Positions 23,398 to 34,000 of a stretch of 64,000 nt of DNA are shown one piece after another. Where the stretch lies: positions 8,800,774 through 8,864,773 of the forward strand of contig CM040444.1 in NCBI GenBank assembly GCA_022749755.1. The letters are read 5' to 3'. The notes under the pieces were generated by a model, which had not been told where the DNA came from, did no database searches, and worked only from the letters and a program-made list of their open reading frames with translations. A program made the position numbers and the translations under genes. Positions within the stretch are counted from its first letter, which is position 1. Each line of letters begins with the position of its first letter. The stretch comes from Azadirachta indica (taxonomy: Eukaryota > Streptophyta > Magnoliopsida > Sapindales > Meliaceae).

Positions 23398-24121
23398 TTC
23401 ACGATTTTCTCGACCCAAATCTTACAAGCCCAAAACTTATTTGGGCCAAATCAAGTATAATTTTCAACACTTTGGATAACCTTAGAACTTCTATGTCTTT
23501 GCATTCACGCATCAATGTATTTGTGCATGTGGAGGGCTTGTCAATAATTAGAGTGAAGGTTTGTCTCTTACCTTTGGACATGAGTATTCCTTGTGTGTGA
23601 ATTTTTATGTCCTACTTGCTCGTACTCCACATATAGAAAGCAATCAACGAGTGAATCATATCTAATTTATGATGTGCAAAAGTTTAAAAGTGATTTTGTG
23701 ATGCACACAAGTTTGAAATTGCTTTTTAATACACATCTTTTAGAATGAATATGATTTTTACTACGTTGCATTCCATGATCATGCATTATATACTATGTAT
23801 GTCTTTTTATGTACTAAAAACTAGTTATCATTACTGAATGAATACTCATTATAGTTTACTATTCTAAGACTTCTATTTTTTAGATATTAGAGACCATTTG
23901 ACTATATTGTTTTGTTTGTGAAATTTTAAATAATAATGATTTTTCTTAGTCAAATACATTATTTGTTATATTTTATTATTTTGTTACTCCTCCGAGTCAA
24001 GGTGTAACATTATTTTGATTGATTAATGAAAAAAGGACTATATTATTTCCTTCTACATGCATGAATTAAGTTATAGTATGTTACTGCTAATGAAAATGCT
24101 TATTCCAATATGAACTGCTTT
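23398..24121. other. Intergenic, nothing recognised
   Basis: AT-rich sequence; one 60-codon minus-strand frame resembles no known family. Confidence 0.5.
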
Positions 24122-24787
24122 TTATCCTAAGCCTGATCGGACGGATGCACCTCCTGCCCAGCAGTTAAACTTGGAAATTGCCATCCCGTCAATTTTAGAG
24201 TTCGGATTTACCTTGAACTCTGTGTCCTCTACCCTTACCCCTCCCTTTAAGCATAGGGCAGTAATAAGACAGAGGTGTGTGTGTCCCCCCGTTGTTTTCG
24301 CTTCAATAGATGCAATCAAGCTATCTTGTATTACCTTCCTTATATCAATGGTAATTTCAGCACAAATACAATAAAGCAGAGATACTTTTTTTGATGTAAC
24401 TTCATTGAGATGGGATGTAGGCATGAGATTAGAGCAAATAAATTTATACCAAGTCTTGGCGTATCTATTGAGCGTATTTTTCAGGAAAGTGAGAGATTTG
24501 CTGTATCTACCATGACCCCTTAACCATTGTGTTCCAGGAACACATAATTCTTCAATAATCTGAGTGTAATTTTCATCATCTCTTCTGAATGCGTCATACA
24601 AATCCTCATCTGCGTCAATGGATGGTAAGCCATAAAAGGTGTTAATGGCCTCAGAATTAAATGAAATCCTTTTGCCCCCAACATATACTTTGTCATTCTC
24701 TCTGCTCACTGAAGCATTAGCATAGAATTCTCTAACTAATGACGCTATTGCTTGAGTAAGATAGTCAGTGAGCGATTCCCATTAGGG
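24122..24787 (-). CDS. PF20167-like putative plant transposon protein (fragment)
   Basis: The frame from about 24787 down to 24122 is open (LVREFYANASVSRENDKVYV, then GGKRISFNSEAINTFYGLP, and a helix-rich part with MPTSHLNEVTSKKVSLLYCI). This pattern fits the plant 'putative plant transposon protein' domain (PF20167), usually found in gypsy-associated or CACTA-associated ORFs. The domain's usual beginning appears cut off at the GC-rich repeat that follows at 24800, and the ATG at 24709 lies inside the domain, so the natural start is uncertain. It has no stops, unlike most transposon genes nearby. Biochemical function unknown. Confidence 0.65.
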
Positions 24788-24853
24788 GAGTTAGTATGAT
24801 TGAAGAGGTGCCGCGGCTGCGCTCTTAATGATTGAAGAGGTGCCGCAGCTGTG

Positions 24854-25267
24854 CCATGCATGCTGCACAAGAGCAGGTGGCATAGCGCAGTAGCGCCCGT
24901 TGGTGGCGCGGCAGCGCCATGCATTCTGCACAAGAGTAGGTGGCATGGCGCAGTAGCGCCACTAGGAGGTGCGGCAGCACCATGCATTTTGCTATGCATG
25001 CTGCACAAGAGCAGGTGGCATAGCGCGGTAGCGCCACTTGGTGGCGCGACAGCGCTATACATTCTGCCATGCATTCTGCACAAGACCAGGTGGCATGGCG
25101 CGGTAGTGCCACTAGAAGGCGCGACAGCGTCATGCATTCTGCCATGTATACCGAACAAGAGCAGGTGGCATGGCGCCACTGCGCCACCTAGTGGCGCTAC
25201 CGCGCCATGCCACCTGCTCCTTGGTAGCATGCATGGCGCTGAGGCACCACTAAGTGGGGCGGCCACG
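24854..25267. repeat. GC-rich minisatellite with 63/75-bp units and inverted last unit
   Basis: Five head-to-tail units: 24854-24916 (63), 24917-24979 (63), 24980-25054 (75), 25055-25129 (75), 25130-25204 (75). A sixth 63-bp unit (25205-25267) begins as the inverted complement of the unit head. Units carry CATGCATGCTGCACAAGAGC, AGGTGGCATGGCGC and palindromic GGCGC...GCGCC pieces. The 12-bp length difference comes from a partial repeat of the unit head. GC content is far above the surroundings, and long frames are open on both strands because every unit length is divisible by three. Confidence 0.92.
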
Positions 25268-25640
25268 CCATGCAAATCTGACCTGCAAGGTTTAAAAATC
25301 TTGCAAATATGTCCACTCAGCTTTGCACTTAGGTCCTTTAGTGACTTGTGTTTTGGTTCCCGAACGTCTTCCTTTTTGAGCTGAATTCAGTCTTTTTGAG
25401 TTTAATTCGCTTTGAATGGCCAATTCTCTCGTCATCTGCAAAAAAATGTAACCATGTAAAAGACATTAAATATTAATTGTTACTATTTTATTCTTATGTA
25501 ATTTAATGATTATAGACAATGAGTAGTAGGACTTTATTTATTTCTTTTTTGTTCTGATTATGTTTGTTGTTTATATATTGGAATTCAATGAAAAATAAAC
25601 TATTCTCTCTTTCTGCCTTTTGATTGAATATTCTTGCTTA
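25268..25640. repeat. Conserved ~370-bp module, copy A
   Basis: Follows the minisatellite directly, from TGCAAGGTTTAAAAATCTTG to GACATTAAAG. The same block recurs complete at 29959-30350 and in halves at 29340-29545 (first half) and 28985-29160 (second half). No coding potential is evident; it could be an LTR, a leader or a non-autonomous element end. Confidence 0.85.
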
Positions 25641-26255
25641 GACATTAAAGTTAATAAGAATATTGTTCATAGTGTTGGATCAGTCTTTAAACAGTGATTT
25701 TTTATTTTTAATCTGTTGCTAATTTATCAATTGCTATAATGGTAGATTTTGAATAGTGAATGCATATATATTAGATTTATATCTAAAATTTATATAACTA
25801 TAATATAATGTCAAATCACTAATTCCTACATGTATATTGAAATATTACAAATAAACACAATCATTCAGTTAATATTTATATTTTAATTAATATTTAAAAT
25901 TTAAAATTTATTTGTAGAATTCCCTAATGATTGAAATTCTCTTTGATCAAGCAACGGTTTATCCAAATCTTTACTCTTGACCTAAGCTGCAAATTTAGAG
26001 CTGGCATAAAACTAATTACAGCTTTTGAACTAGCATTATTACGATAAAATTTCATTAACATGAATGTAAATAATAAACTGAATTTGTGAAAAATTATCTT
26101 GGACCAAGTTCAAAAACTAGAGAAGTACAAAATGCAGCAAAGCATAGTCTGATAGTTCATGACATAGAGAATGAATTACAAATAAACCAAATTTCTAATT
26201 CAAATATAACTATGATAGTATTATTAGTTAACAACTATCCGTACTCCACTAAATA
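25641..26255. other. Intergenic, nothing recognised
   Basis: AT-rich; forms the 3' flank of the AP2/ERF pseudogene. Confidence 0.5.
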
Positions 26256-26999
26256 TTATTTTAGAAAATCGATGTTGTCATCTAAAAATGACAGGTCTGG
26301 AGTCGGAATGTTGTTGAAATACTCTTCGAGAAATGAAATATCCTGAGACAAACTATCTTCCAAAACATCGAATGATAAATTTGTTGTCTCTCCTTGAAAC
26401 TCTTGAATTATTGTTGTTGGTTTATCAGCAAGTTTCATTAATGTTTTTCCTTTTGCCATTTCTTTGCTGGAATGAGTCTGAAAATTGAGAACAGAAGTGG
26501 AAGTTGAAAAATTGTTAGACTCATCACTCTGTACTATTGATTTGTCTGGATTCTTTGGTCTTACTCTTTTTCACTGAAAGGGCGGTGTTGAGAAGTTTGT
26601 TAAAATGTTAGGACCCCTAAGCTTAATAGCTGCATTGTCATAAACTCTCGTGGCTTTTTCAGCTATATCATAAGTTCCGAGCCATAGTCGTACCCCTCCA
26701 TATTTAATCTCAGCAGCCCATCTACCCCAAGGCCGCTACCGTATACCACGAAACTTTTTAATTGGTCGTCAACATACTGAAGCATTTGTTGAGATTCTCT
26801 TCTTGTTATTGGCGAGGACAGCAGTGTTACTATTCTTACTGGGAGTGAGTTTGATGTACGTTTTATTCACAAAGCGGCGTCTTGGATTCTGGCGGTGGGA
26901 GAACTCTCTATCTTCGTTACTGGAGGAGTCTGTCGCATCGTGATCAGTTGTTGAAATCCTTACAACTCTTTGAACTGTACCGACACCACTATTGTTCAT
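26256..26999 (-). pseudogene. AP2/ERF transcription factor pseudogene, cytokinin response factor type
   Basis: A collinear minus-strand frame of 248 codons from ATG 26999 to TAA 26256. An N-terminal CRF-type segment (VQRVVRISTTDHDATDSSS, then NPRRRFVNKTYIKL) is followed by one AP2/ERF DNA-binding domain ([51 protein letters not shown]) and an acidic C-terminus. Three in-frame stops disable it: TGA 26771-26769, TAG 26738-26736 (inside the AP2 domain, before RPWG) and TGA 26573-26571. The turn after AAEI is a few residues short compared with normal AP2 domains. No frameshifts and no introns are visible, so it is a fairly young single-exon pseudogene. Functional relatives bind GCC-box DNA in the nucleus and act in cytokinin responses. 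Confidence 0.88.
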
Positions 27000-28334
27000 T
27001 TTATGTTTCTGATTTCTTCTTTTCCTTACAATTGACTGAAAAAGATTAACATTACAAAATAATTAAAATATACGTAACAAAAAGATAATGTTTAAAAATT
27101 ATTACCCTTTAACTTAAAATAACAATTATTTGTTTACTTTTTATAAATAAAAGTATAATTTTAATTATTGCAAAAACATAATTTAAAAAAGATAGAAGTT
27201 ATAAAAGTAAGAACATACTTGCACTAACTTATAAAATGAAGAAGTCAAAAAATAATCGAACACGAACAACTCATCAGTTCCTTCTTAAGTGGGCATTTTT
27301 TTTCCAAATTGTAAAATATGTTAAGAAATACAAAACGAACTTTAGTGATAATAAAAAAAATAAATAAAATTTAAAAATAATCAAAGTAATATATAATATG
27401 TAAATTGATCTTACCTCTTGAATAATGCATCATGATCACAATAATTAACAGCCATATAAAGAGTAAAAAACAGTAAATTAGCAAAACAAACTTAAACTCA
27501 GGCAGCATATTTGTTCTTAAATAATATTTGGATCAAATGCACCTTTCCTAAGAAGAAACTGAAAAATTCAAAATAAAAATTTAGTAAACTCAAATGATAT
27601 GAAATATTACGAATATAAAAAATTAAACCAATCAAAATGTCCTATTATCTATCTATTAAAAATCATTAACAAAATATGTAGATATGATATCTAAAATAAT
27701 AAATAAACAAAAATAATAATAAATAACTATATAATTAAATAAATAATATCAAATTTACGTAGTTAAACATATGATACCTGTTAATTTCACTTGTAAGTAG
27801 TAGTAGTAAAGTGAGTGTAGAGAGAAAAACAAGAAGGGAGTGGGAGAGAGAGGCTATAAGGGCGACGACGATGAGAGAAAAAGAAAATATGAGCGAGAGA
27901 GTTTAGGGTTATAACTTTTACTTTTATATAATTATCATCAATTAAAGTTCAAAATATATAATATACATAGATATATTATTAAATATATATCTAATTATTT
28001 GTTGTGATTAGAAGAGGGAAAGGGAGAAAGACATAAACTAAAATGTCATTTTTTATTTAACGAAAAAAGAAATGAGTGAAGTGAAAAATAAAGAACAGCA
28101 CAAGTAAAAAAAAAAGAGGATAGCACAAGTCAAAAAAAATGGGGCGCGTGCATAAAAATAAAAGACATTGACTAAAATGTCGTTTTTTATTTTATTTATT
28201 CTATGGTATCTAATTAATATGGAATTATTAATATATTATAAAACAAATAAATTATATTTTATTTATAAGAGGTAAATAAATATTTAATTATTAAGGTGTT
28301 ATAAAATAAAACTTATTATTATTAATAGCTTTTG
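27000..28334. other. Upstream flank of ERF pseudogene, non-coding
   Basis: AT-rich. A purine-rich GAGAGAGA region is at 27815-27900. The block ACTAAAATGTC(A/G)TTTTTTAT occurs at about 28037 and 28172, a short direct repeat. No gene found. Confidence 0.5.
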
Positions 28335-28925
28335 AAGGATCGGCACAAAACTTAGGGATGAAACAATCCTCACCATTAATCTACTTCTCCCCAATGCACC
28401 TTGCATAAGCAAACATACTAGTTGTTTTCCTTGAATCAAGACCCTAAAACAGATCAACCAACCACATGCATTTGAAAGTAAGCAAATATCTCACAAATTA
28501 TCAATTAGCTGATTTTGAGCTCTAAAATTAACACACAAAACTTTACCTGAAGTGCTCGAAGAAAGGGTTTCATCAGCCTTCAACAGTGTGGGCATTAACC
28601 TAAGGTGTATGCCCCCAAACGAGCTTGCCATTATAGCAAGCATGAACCTTATTACCTCCAACTGCAAATTCAACATACCACATATCTGGATTCATCTGCC
28701 AAAGCAAAAATCCACACCTCCAACTGCAAGTTCAACATACCACATATTTGGATTCATCCGCCAAAGCACAAATCCAAACCTCCAACTGCAAGTTCAACAT
28801 ACCGATTCATCTGCCAAAGCATAAACCCACCCAACTCTGCTCATCTACAAGCAGTCTTATTTTTAACTGTCATAATAGCAGTTTCAAACTCTGCAGCTGC
28901 CATCCTACTCTTTCTCATGGCATAG
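28335..28925 (-). pseudogene. DUF620 gene fragment with internal 62-bp tandem repeats
   Basis: Minus-strand pieces match the plant DUF620 family: MAAAEFETAIMTVKNKTACR near 28910, MNPDMWYVEFAVGG and KVHACYNGKLVWGHTP near 28700-28600, and SMFAYARCIGEK then INGEDCFIPKFCADPSK near 28420-28335. GT..AG-like signals between ~28560 and ~28440 suggest a retained intron, so this is a genomic, not reverse-transcribed, copy. Stops break it, and the WYVE/AVGG exon piece has been tandemly duplicated with a 62-bp period that shifts the frame. Both ends of the family protein are missing. DUF620 proteins are plant-specific and of unknown function. Confidence 0.75.
28656..28830. repeat. 62-bp tandem repeat inside DUF620 pseudogene
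   Basis: Units start at 28656, 28718 and 28780 with CTCCAACTGCAA. The first two are full 62-bp copies with few differences; the third lacks about 11 bp. Confidence 0.9.
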
Positions 28926-28984
28926 GTATTTTTAATACAGTTGTGGAAATTTGTTTTAAAAAGAGAAGACTCGAACAAAGAGAA

Positions 28985-29160
28985 TGTCTCAAAATTTTAC
29001 TCTAATATAAATTAATGATTATAACTAATTAGTAGGACATTGTTTCCTTCTTTTTTGTTTTGGTTATGTTTGTTGTATATATATTGGAATCCAATGAAAA
29101 ATAAACTATTCTCTCTTTCTACCTTTTGATTGAATATCCCTACTTAGACATTAATATCAA
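28985..29160. repeat. Second half of conserved module, copy C
   Basis: Matches 25485-25640 and 30190-30350, including TATTGGAATCCAATGAAAAA and AAACTATTCTCTCTTTCTAC. It lies directly beyond the DUF620 fragment. Confidence 0.85.
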
Positions 29161-29164
29161 GAAG

Positions 29165-29330
29165 CAAGTCCCTTTTTTTTTTTTTGGTTTTTACATTTTT
29201 AAAATTTTTTTTGCTTTTCTTTTTTCTTCTTTTTTGTTTCTCTCTGCATCTTTTTCCCCAACTCCCTTAGTTTGGATTTCAACTTGCAAAAATTCTCCAC
29301 GTACACCAAAAAAAAAAAAAAAAAAAGACA
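29165..29330. repeat. Poly(T)/poly(A)-bounded insert
   Basis: A T14 tract at about 29171 and an A21 tract at about 29308 bracket ~130 bp of T-rich sequence that lies between two half-copies of the conserved module. The A-tail may mark a small retroposed insertion; no gene seen. Confidence 0.5.
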
Positions 29331-29339
29331 ATTGTTGAA

Positions 29340-29545
29340 AAGCTGAGCTGAAAGGTTTGAAAATCTTGCAAATAGGTCCCTTCATCTTTGCACCTAGGTC
29401 CGCACGTGACTTGCGTTTGGGTCCGTATTTTCCTTATGGTTTCGTCCTTGAACGTTTTTCTTTTTTAGTCAAAAATCAATGTTTTCGAGTCAAATTTTCT
29501 ATGAATGGCTAATTCTCTCGTGATCTGAAAAAATGCAACAAAAAA
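29340..29545. repeat. First half of conserved module, copy B
   Basis: Matches the first ~200 bp of copies A and D (AATCTTGCAAATAGGTCC, CTTTGCACCTAGGTCC, GAATGGCTAATTCTCTCGTG) but is more diverged. Confidence 0.8.
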
Positions 29546-29699
29546 AAATTAAATATTGATGTTGGTAGAGGATTAAACAAACAAAACAAATTAAAAAGTA
29601 AATGATAAGTGTGTTTTGATACACTCATCAAAATAAATTAAACTTTCATTTTTTAATTGATTGCAGTGGATGTTGGGGCGCCAAAAACACGTGAGGGAG

Positions 29700-29950
29700 T
29701 GAGTATAGTATAATTGAAGAGGTGGCGCGACTGCGCTGTTGTGGAGTGACCGTACCACGCCCTCTGCCATGCATGCTACACAAGAGCAGGTGGAATGGCG
29801 CGGTCGTGCCTCTAGGTGGTGCGGCGGTGCCATGTATTCTGCACGGTGGCATAATGCGCGGCGTCGTCGTACCACGTAGCGGCGTGACCGCGCCATGCCA
29901 CTTGCTCTTGTGCAGACTTGTCGCAGAATGCATGGCGCGGCTACGCTGAT
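29700..29950. repeat. Second, shorter GC-rich minisatellite
   Basis: Contains the same building blocks as 24854-25267 (ATGCATGCTACACAAGAGCA, GGTGGAATGGCGCGGTCGTG) and an inverted unit (GCCATGCCACTTGCTCTTGT), again directly before a conserved module. Units are fewer and less regular. Confidence 0.85.
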
Positions 29951-29958
29951 ACAGTAGT

Positions 29959-29996
29959 GACCTATTTGCAAGGTTTTCAAACCTTGCAAATAGGTC
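29959..29996. repeat. Perfect 38-bp palindrome (18-bp arms, 2-nt loop)
   Basis: Arms GACCTATTTGCAAGGTTT (29959-29976) and AAACCTTGCAAATAGGTC (29979-29996). In copy A the same place is an imperfect version. Confidence 0.95.
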
Positions 29997-30350
29997 CACT
30001 CAGCTTTGCATTTAGGTCGTCTAGTGACTGGCGTTTTGATCCATACTTTTCTTACGTTTTGGTTCCTGAACGTATTCATTTTTTAGCCGAATTCAGTCTT
30101 TTTTAGTTAAATTCGCTTTGAATGGCCAATTCTCTAGTCATCTACAAAAAAATATAACCATGTAAAAGATATTAAATATTAATTGTCACTATTTTATTCT
30201 TATGTAATTTAATGATTATAGCCAATGAGTAGTAGGACATTATTTTTTTCTTTTTTGTTCTGATTATGTTTGTTGTTTATATATTGGAATTCAATGAAAA
30301 ATAAACTATCCTCTCTTTCTGCCTTTTAATTAAATATTCTTGCTAAAACA
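29959..30350. repeat. Conserved module, copy D (complete)
   Basis: Full-length partner of 25268-25640, with a palindrome at its start and CATTAAA at its end. The duplicated CACTA leader begins right after it. Confidence 0.85.
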
Positions 30351-30356
30351 TTAAAA

Positions 30357-30960
30357 TTCGGTAGGCAAAGTTGAATATTAAATAGTAATTAAATAAAAAA
30401 GGTTACCAACATAATTATTAGAAGATAACAAAAAGTTAAAACAAAATTATTAAAGGTAATAAATATAAATAAAATTATTATAATATTAATAATATAATAT
30501 AAAATTAAAACTAAAATTATTGTGTTTTGGTGGATTTTGCTATGTCATCATTGCAATAGTTTTGCCAGCTTTAATTACTGCTTGCTACTGTATGTTGCTG
30601 GTTTTTTTCATTGCTGAGATACGTTTTCTGCTATTGTAACTGGATTGCTGTTCTGCTTCTCCTCTACTGATGTTTTGTTGGTTGCTCTCTCAAGTTACTA
30701 CTCTTAGATATCTTCAGCCAGTTCTCTAAGGATGCAAATGATTTTCTGACTCACAATTTTTTTTAGTAGATGCTATGTATTTGACTGCTACTGCTTCTGC
30801 TGTTTGTGGCTGCTGCTGTGTTTTGGTTTTTGGCTTTGCTGTTGCTGGGAACTGATGTTGGCTAGTTGTGCTGCATTTATTTACTGTTGCTGGAATTAAT
30901 CTTTCTCCTCTAGTGGTCTCTAGCACTTAAGCTTCTTACCACTGGTCTCTAGCACTACGG
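30357..30960 (+). repeat. TGCTG-rich leader upstream of TNP2, copy 1
   Basis: AT-rich beginning, then T/G/C-rich sequence with frequent TGCTG, ending with GGTCTCTAGCACTACGGTAG and TTTGGTCCTCTCTATAAG. A homologous block is at 35095-35935, upstream of the second gene. The segment probably holds promoter or 5' leader. Confidence 0.75.
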
Positions 30961-31071
30961 TAGCAATTTGGTCCTCTCTATAAGTCTTTAATATCATCTC
31001 TAATATAAACATATATTGTCATAAATTAGAAATAATGTGTATTAATACCTTTTAGTGATTATATTTTCAGA

Positions 31072-34000
31072 ATGGATAAATCTTGGATGACTATGATAGG
31101 AGATCGCATGTATTTGTAAAAGGCGTAGATAATTTCTTAAAATTTGCATTACGTCATTCAAGGAATCCTAATGCCATACATTGTCCATGCATAAGGTGTG
31201 GCAATTTCAAAGTGCACACTATTATGGAGATAAAAGAACATTTATTTTTTAATGGTATTGATAAAAGTTATCACACTTGGATTTGGCATGGAGAGTCATG
31301 TGATTATGGGGCAGATTTACCAAATGTGGAGCAGTCATGTTTTGATTGTTATGGCCATGATGATGGGATAGATAACACTAAAGAGATGGTGCGTGTTGCA
31401 GAAGATGATTGTACTAGTAATCCAGAAGTTTTTCAAAAGTTATTAGATGATGTGAGAAGCCATTGTATTTTGATTGTACAAAATATACAAAACTGTATGC
31501 TTTGGTAAAGTTGTACAACCTAAAAGCAAAATATGAATTTTCTGACCAATGTTTTTCTAATTTGTTGAAATTATTGGCTGACATGTTACCAAGTAATAAT
31601 GAGTTGCCCCTATCAATGTATGAAGCAAAGAAGACACTTAATGCACTTGGCATGGAATATGAAAAGATACATGCTTGTCCCAATGATTGTATATTGTACA
31701 GAAAACAGTTTCAAGATGCAACTATATATCCTCAATGTGGAGTGTCAAGATGGAAGCTTAACAAGAATTCAATCGAACCAAAGAACGGTGTGCCTGCCAA
31801 GGTTTTATGGTATTTTCCACTGATCCCTCGATTTAAAAGAATGTTTCAAAGTGCAAAAACAGCAAAGAATTTGACATGGCATGCTAATGTGAGGGAAATT
31901 AATGGTATACTACGACATCCTTCTGATCCCCAACATGGAGGCTAGTTGATGACACTTGGCTAGATTTTGCTATTGATCCAAGAAACCTTCGACTTGCACT
32001 TGCAGCTGTTGGAATTAACCCACATACTTCTCTTAGTAGTAGGTATAGTTGTTGGCCTATTGTGATGATAACTTATAATCTTCCTTCGTGGTTATGTATG
32101 AAAAGAAAATATATGATGCTAACTTTATTGATATCTGGGCCCAAACAACCTGGAAACAACATTGATGTTTATTTGCAGCCACTAATTGATGATCTAAAAC
32201 AACTATGGGAGGAAGGTATTTCGGCATATGATGCATATCGTAAAGAGCATTTCAAGTTAAGAGCAATATTACTATGAACAATAAATGATTTTCCAGTGTA
32301 TGGCAATTTATCCGGGCATACAGTGAAAAGATATTATGCATGTCCAGTGTGCAGTGAAGAAACCGATTGTTGCAGGTTAAAACATGGTAAAAAATATCTT
32401 ATATGGGTCATAGAAGATTTTTTCCTCCACATCATTCATATAGGAAGCAAAAGAAGGCTTTTAATGATGAGCAAGAATTGAAAAAAGCTCCAAAACCATT
32501 AACAGGTGAAGAAATGTTAAAAAAAATTGCAGGGGTACATTTTTCTCAAGGAAAACGCAAGCGTGATGTTACAAGTTCTAATGGTAGTACTGAAAGTTGT
32601 TGGAAGAAAAAGTCAATATTTTTTCAATTAGAATATTGGAAATCTTTTCATATTCGACATATTTTAGATGTTATGCACGTTGAGAAAAATGTGTGCAATA
32701 ACATAGTTGGTACATTATTGAACATTCCAGGTAAAACCAAAGATGGACTTGCATCTCGATTAGATCTTAAAGAGATGGGGTTAAGGAATGAGTTGGCACC
32801 TACAGAGACAGCAAAAGGGATACTTTTACCTCCAGCATGTTACACAATGTCTATAGATGAAAAAAGAAGATTTTGTAAGACGTTATTTAATGCAAAAGTT
32901 CCAGAAGGATACTCATCAAATTTTAAAAATGTTGTTTCAATGAAAGATTGTAAGCTCTATGGTCTAAAGTCTCACGACTATCATACATTGATGCAATAAT
33001 TATTGCTTGCGGCAATCTGCTCTGTGTTACCTAAGCATGTTAGGTTTGCAATTACTAGATTTTGCTTCTTTTTTAATATGTTATGCAAAAAGGCAATGGA
33101 TATGGAAAAAGTTAATGAGATGCAAACTAGTATTGTGTTGACCTTATGTATACTTGAAAAATATTTTCCTCCGTCATATTTTGATAAAATGGTTCATTTA
33201 ACAGTGCATCTTGTTAGAGAAGTTAAACTATGCAGACTAGTTTATCTGCGATGGATGTACCCATTTGAACAGTTCATGAAAGTTTTGAAAGGTTATGTGT
33301 GGAATTGTAATCGTCCAGAAGGATGTATTGCAGAATGTTACATTATAGAAGAAGCTATTGAGTTTTGCACAGAATACTTATCTAATGTGGATGCAATTGG
33401 AATCCCATCTGGTCAAGCTTATAAAAGTGATTCTGTTGGTAGGCCACTATCAGGAGGTAAGGCAGAGACTATTAATCGTATTCAATGGGAGCAAGCTCAT
33501 CGATATGTATTAGAAAACAGAAAATGAAGTTCAACCATATATTGAGTAAGTTGTAAAATTTCATTCATTTGTATTTAAAAATTAATTTCTAGGTCTAAAG
33601 CCATATATTTAACATTACTTTTTATTTTATATGTTAGGGAACACATGGAGCTATTAAGGCTAGAGCATTGAAAAAAATCTAAAGGAAAGAAATGGTTACA
33701 AGATGAGCACAACCGCACGTTTATTTATTGGTTGCGTGACAAAGTAAGTACTAGCTAACATTTAGTATTAATATTAAGGCACCGAAATAAATCATCTACA
33801 CAAAATTAACCATTTTTTATGATGTTTATATGTGTGCAGATAGCTCATAAGTTAAGTCATCCAAATAATAATATATCAAAGAACTTACGGTGGATAGCAC
33901 ATGGATCACGATTTGAAGTTATAAAATATCAAGGTTATGATGTCAATAAATGTCGTTACCATATAAAAGGAAGAGATGTTCAAAGTGTACATCAAAACAG

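Noticed and set aside
24745..25384. Long open frames on both strands (120-177 codons) across the GC-rich array, rich in Cys, His, Ala
   Set aside because: They follow from tandem units whose lengths are multiples of three; there is no start context, homology or codon signature. Kept as a repeat, not as genes.
29591..30079. Minus-strand frame of 162 codons over the second GC-rich array
   Set aside because: Same reason; it also reads across the module boundary.
30530..30960. TGCTG-rich sequence as a CAG/CTG-type coding repeat
   Set aside because: No regular triplet period and no conserved frame; treated as leader or subterminal repeat.
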